Origin: a virus
DNA length: 37,461 nt
Virus record (IMG/VR): IMGVR_UViG_3300006805_000072
Location: 1-37,461 of that record
Reading direction: 5' to 3' (one strand)
This document shows positions 36,476 to 37,461 of this stretch, one piece after another. The number at the start of each line of letters is the position of its first letter. Within the stretch, counting starts at the first letter, position 1. The position numbers and the translations under genes are program-made. A model generated the notes under the pieces. It saw only the letters and a list, made by a program, of their open reading frames with translations. It had not been told where the DNA came from and ran no database searches.

Positions 36476-37461
36476 CGATAGCGTCGAAATTAAAAGGCAT
36501 CATTCTAGCAACGGTACTTCCGTTTGTAGCTCTTGGCGCAATCAGCCAATCAGACAAGCAGGCGATCCCGTACGAGAACCGGGCAGCATCAGTCAATAGC
36601 GGTTTTGAGAACGGAATCGCGAAGTGGGTTTCATCTCCTGCGATCACTCTTGCCGATTCAACTCCGCAAGCTGGTTCAAAGTACGCACAGTGGAACTCAA
36701 CGTCGGCAGCTCAGACTCTGACGCTTGGATCTATTGGCCGACCGGAGGGTAATCTTGAAGTCTCTTGTGCGGTAAGGGTTCCATCCGGAACAGCGACGCA
36801 TACCTTCAGCGTGGTCGAGAGTTCAGGATCGACAACAGTGGCCTCGATGTCGATTGAGAACAGCACGACATGGCGGTATCAGACTTTGATCTTCCCGTCA
36901 CCTTCGGCGGGAACGCTGTCCATTGTGTTCACGTCTGTCGCTGCCGATGAGCCATCGATTGACATTGATGACTGTTATGTAGGCCGCGCTCGCAACGTAG
37001 GCAGCACGCAGCTTATTACAACAATGCCGACTACCACACTAACAGTCGGCGCTGTAACTTCTGGGCCAACAAAAGGCGCTACGTCACTCGATGTTGTAAG
37101 AACGACCCGAGTAGGTGCCGACGCTGTTATTGAGATTGATTATCTCCAGTCAACATCAGGAGCGGCAGCAGGCTCGGGAGTGTATCTATTTACACTTCCC
37201 AACTCAATGACCGCAGACACCAAAAAAGTCAGTGCCAGCGCCACGATAACTAGCGACCAAGGCGACTCTGCCGGGTATATCGGCGGCGGCCAGATTCAGC
37301 GATCGGGCGCACATGGCGGCAGTGTCTCCGCGTACATGTACGATTCAACCCGGTTCTATTTAAAATTTACTGGTGGCCTTCAGGACAATACCAGCACCTC
37401 AAACTCAGCGGACGCCGGAAATGCTTTCAGTTCATCAACCGTAGTTACGTTCGCCCATAAC
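36472..37461 (+). CDS. Tail fibre / adhesin with signal peptide (continues beyond the window)
   Basis: This is a partial gene; 330 residues are visible and the frame is open at the right edge. ATG 36472 overlaps the previous stop. Residues 1-25 look like a Sec signal (TIASKLKGIILATVLPFVAL, then GA-I-S-Q). A jelly-roll-like domain covers about 32-180: NSGFENGIAKWVSSPAITLA, EGNLEVSCAVRVPSGTATHT and final DIDDCYVGRARNVGSTQLI. From residue 126 to about 182 it is nearly identical to the left-edge fibre. It then continues with an unrelated Thr/Ser/Gly-rich beta domain (TTMPTTTLTVGAVTSGPTKG). Likely a receptor-binding protein with a swapped tip; the signal peptide is unusual for a virion protein. 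Confidence 0.7.
   Translation, partial: MTIASKLKGIILATVLPFVALGAISQSDKQAIPYENRAASVNSGFENGIAKWVSSPAITLADSTPQAGSKYAQWNSTSAAQTLTLGSIGRPEGNLEVSCAVRVPSGTATHTFSVVESSGSTTVASMSIENSTTWRYQTLIFPSPSAGTLSIVFTSVAADEPSIDIDDCYVGRARNVGSTQLITTMPTTTLTVGAVTSGPTKGATSLDVVRTTRVGADAVIEIDYLQSTSGAAAGSGVYLFTLPNSMTADTKKVSASATITSDQGDSAGYIGGGQIQRSGAHGGSVSAYMYDSTRFYLKFTGGLQDNTSTSNSADAGNAFSSSTVVTFAHN
36845..37013 (+). repeat. Near-identical 169-bp fibre module, right copy
   Basis: This matches bases 1-169 at 167 of 169 positions, then diverges fully. It encodes the end of the jelly-roll-like domain (from MSIEN to GSTQLI). The two mismatches argue against a simple duplicated contig end. Confidence 0.9.

Noticed and set aside
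36845-37013. Diversity-generating retroelement acting on the fibre
   Set aside because: No reverse transcriptase gene is present and the two mismatches are not adenine-specific.
1-37461. CRISPR array or insertion sequence
   Set aside because: No regularly spaced repeats and no transposase-like protein or terminal inverted repeats were found.

Overview
The window is most of the genome of a tailed double-stranded DNA phage (Caudoviricetes) or of a closely packed prophage. It encodes a full packaging, head and tail module with a tape measure protein and a tail-chaperone frameshift. No contractile sheath was seen, so a long non-contractile (siphovirus-like) tail is inferred; the 731-residue tape measure suggests a tail of roughly 110 nm at 1.5 angstrom per residue. 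Several lipoboxes and a lysis cassette containing a lipoprotein point to a Gram-negative host. The modular fibre proteins (a jelly-roll-like domain ending in an IDDCYVG-type motif, then W-x-x-Y-T and RR-x-GDS modules, with a Sec signal peptide) resemble surface and fibre proteins I associate with Bdellovibrionota-type bacteria and environmental phages. That host guess is weak.

Layout. (1) 1-5608, plus strand: the 3' end of a tail-fibre gene and a run of accessory virion genes. These include a 49-residue lipoprotein and two tandem paralogues, one interrupted by an in-frame amber codon and the other by a one-base frameshift. (2) 5605-7431: lysis cassette (membrane-anchored coiled-coil holin candidate, small proteins, lipoprotein, CHAP/NlpC-like endolysin candidate). 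(3) 7428-10861: minus-strand genes of unknown function interrupted by a plus-strand ParB-like/DNA methyltransferase fusion. (4) 10862-11697: about 830 bp without a credible gene, holding a strongly self-complementary stretch that looks like a large structured RNA. (5) 11698-13322: early plus-strand operon with an XRE-type regulator, ending in a long hairpin terminator. (6) 13554-16037: a compact operon of very small overlapping genes. (7) 16140-18145: RecA-like/Sak4-type ATPase, YiiX-like papain-fold hydrolase, DUF1064-like nuclease. (8) 18200-25882: terminase, portal, scaffold, major capsid and an exported-looking capsid accessory protein flanked by two terminator hairpins. (9) 25939-36475: connector and tail genes, including the G/GT chaperone with a GGGAAAC slippery heptamer. 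(10) 36472 to the right edge: a signal-peptide-bearing fibre gene. It shares a 169-bp near-identical module (167 of 169 bases) with the fibre gene at the left edge, then diverges completely.

No DNA polymerase, helicase, primase, integrase, tRNA or CRISPR array was seen. The phage probably relies on host replication, with the Sak4-like ATPase as its only evident recombination factor. Most adjacent genes in a block overlap by 4 bp (ATGA) or 1 bp, so translation is probably coupled.

The most interesting non-protein signals are: the 11 kb RNA region; two ribosome-binding sites locked in hairpins (17149-17180 and 18172-18192), the second directly behind a TTGACA/17 bp/TGCAAT promoter whose transcripts would lack the blocking arm; and the terminator hairpins around the capsid accessory gene.
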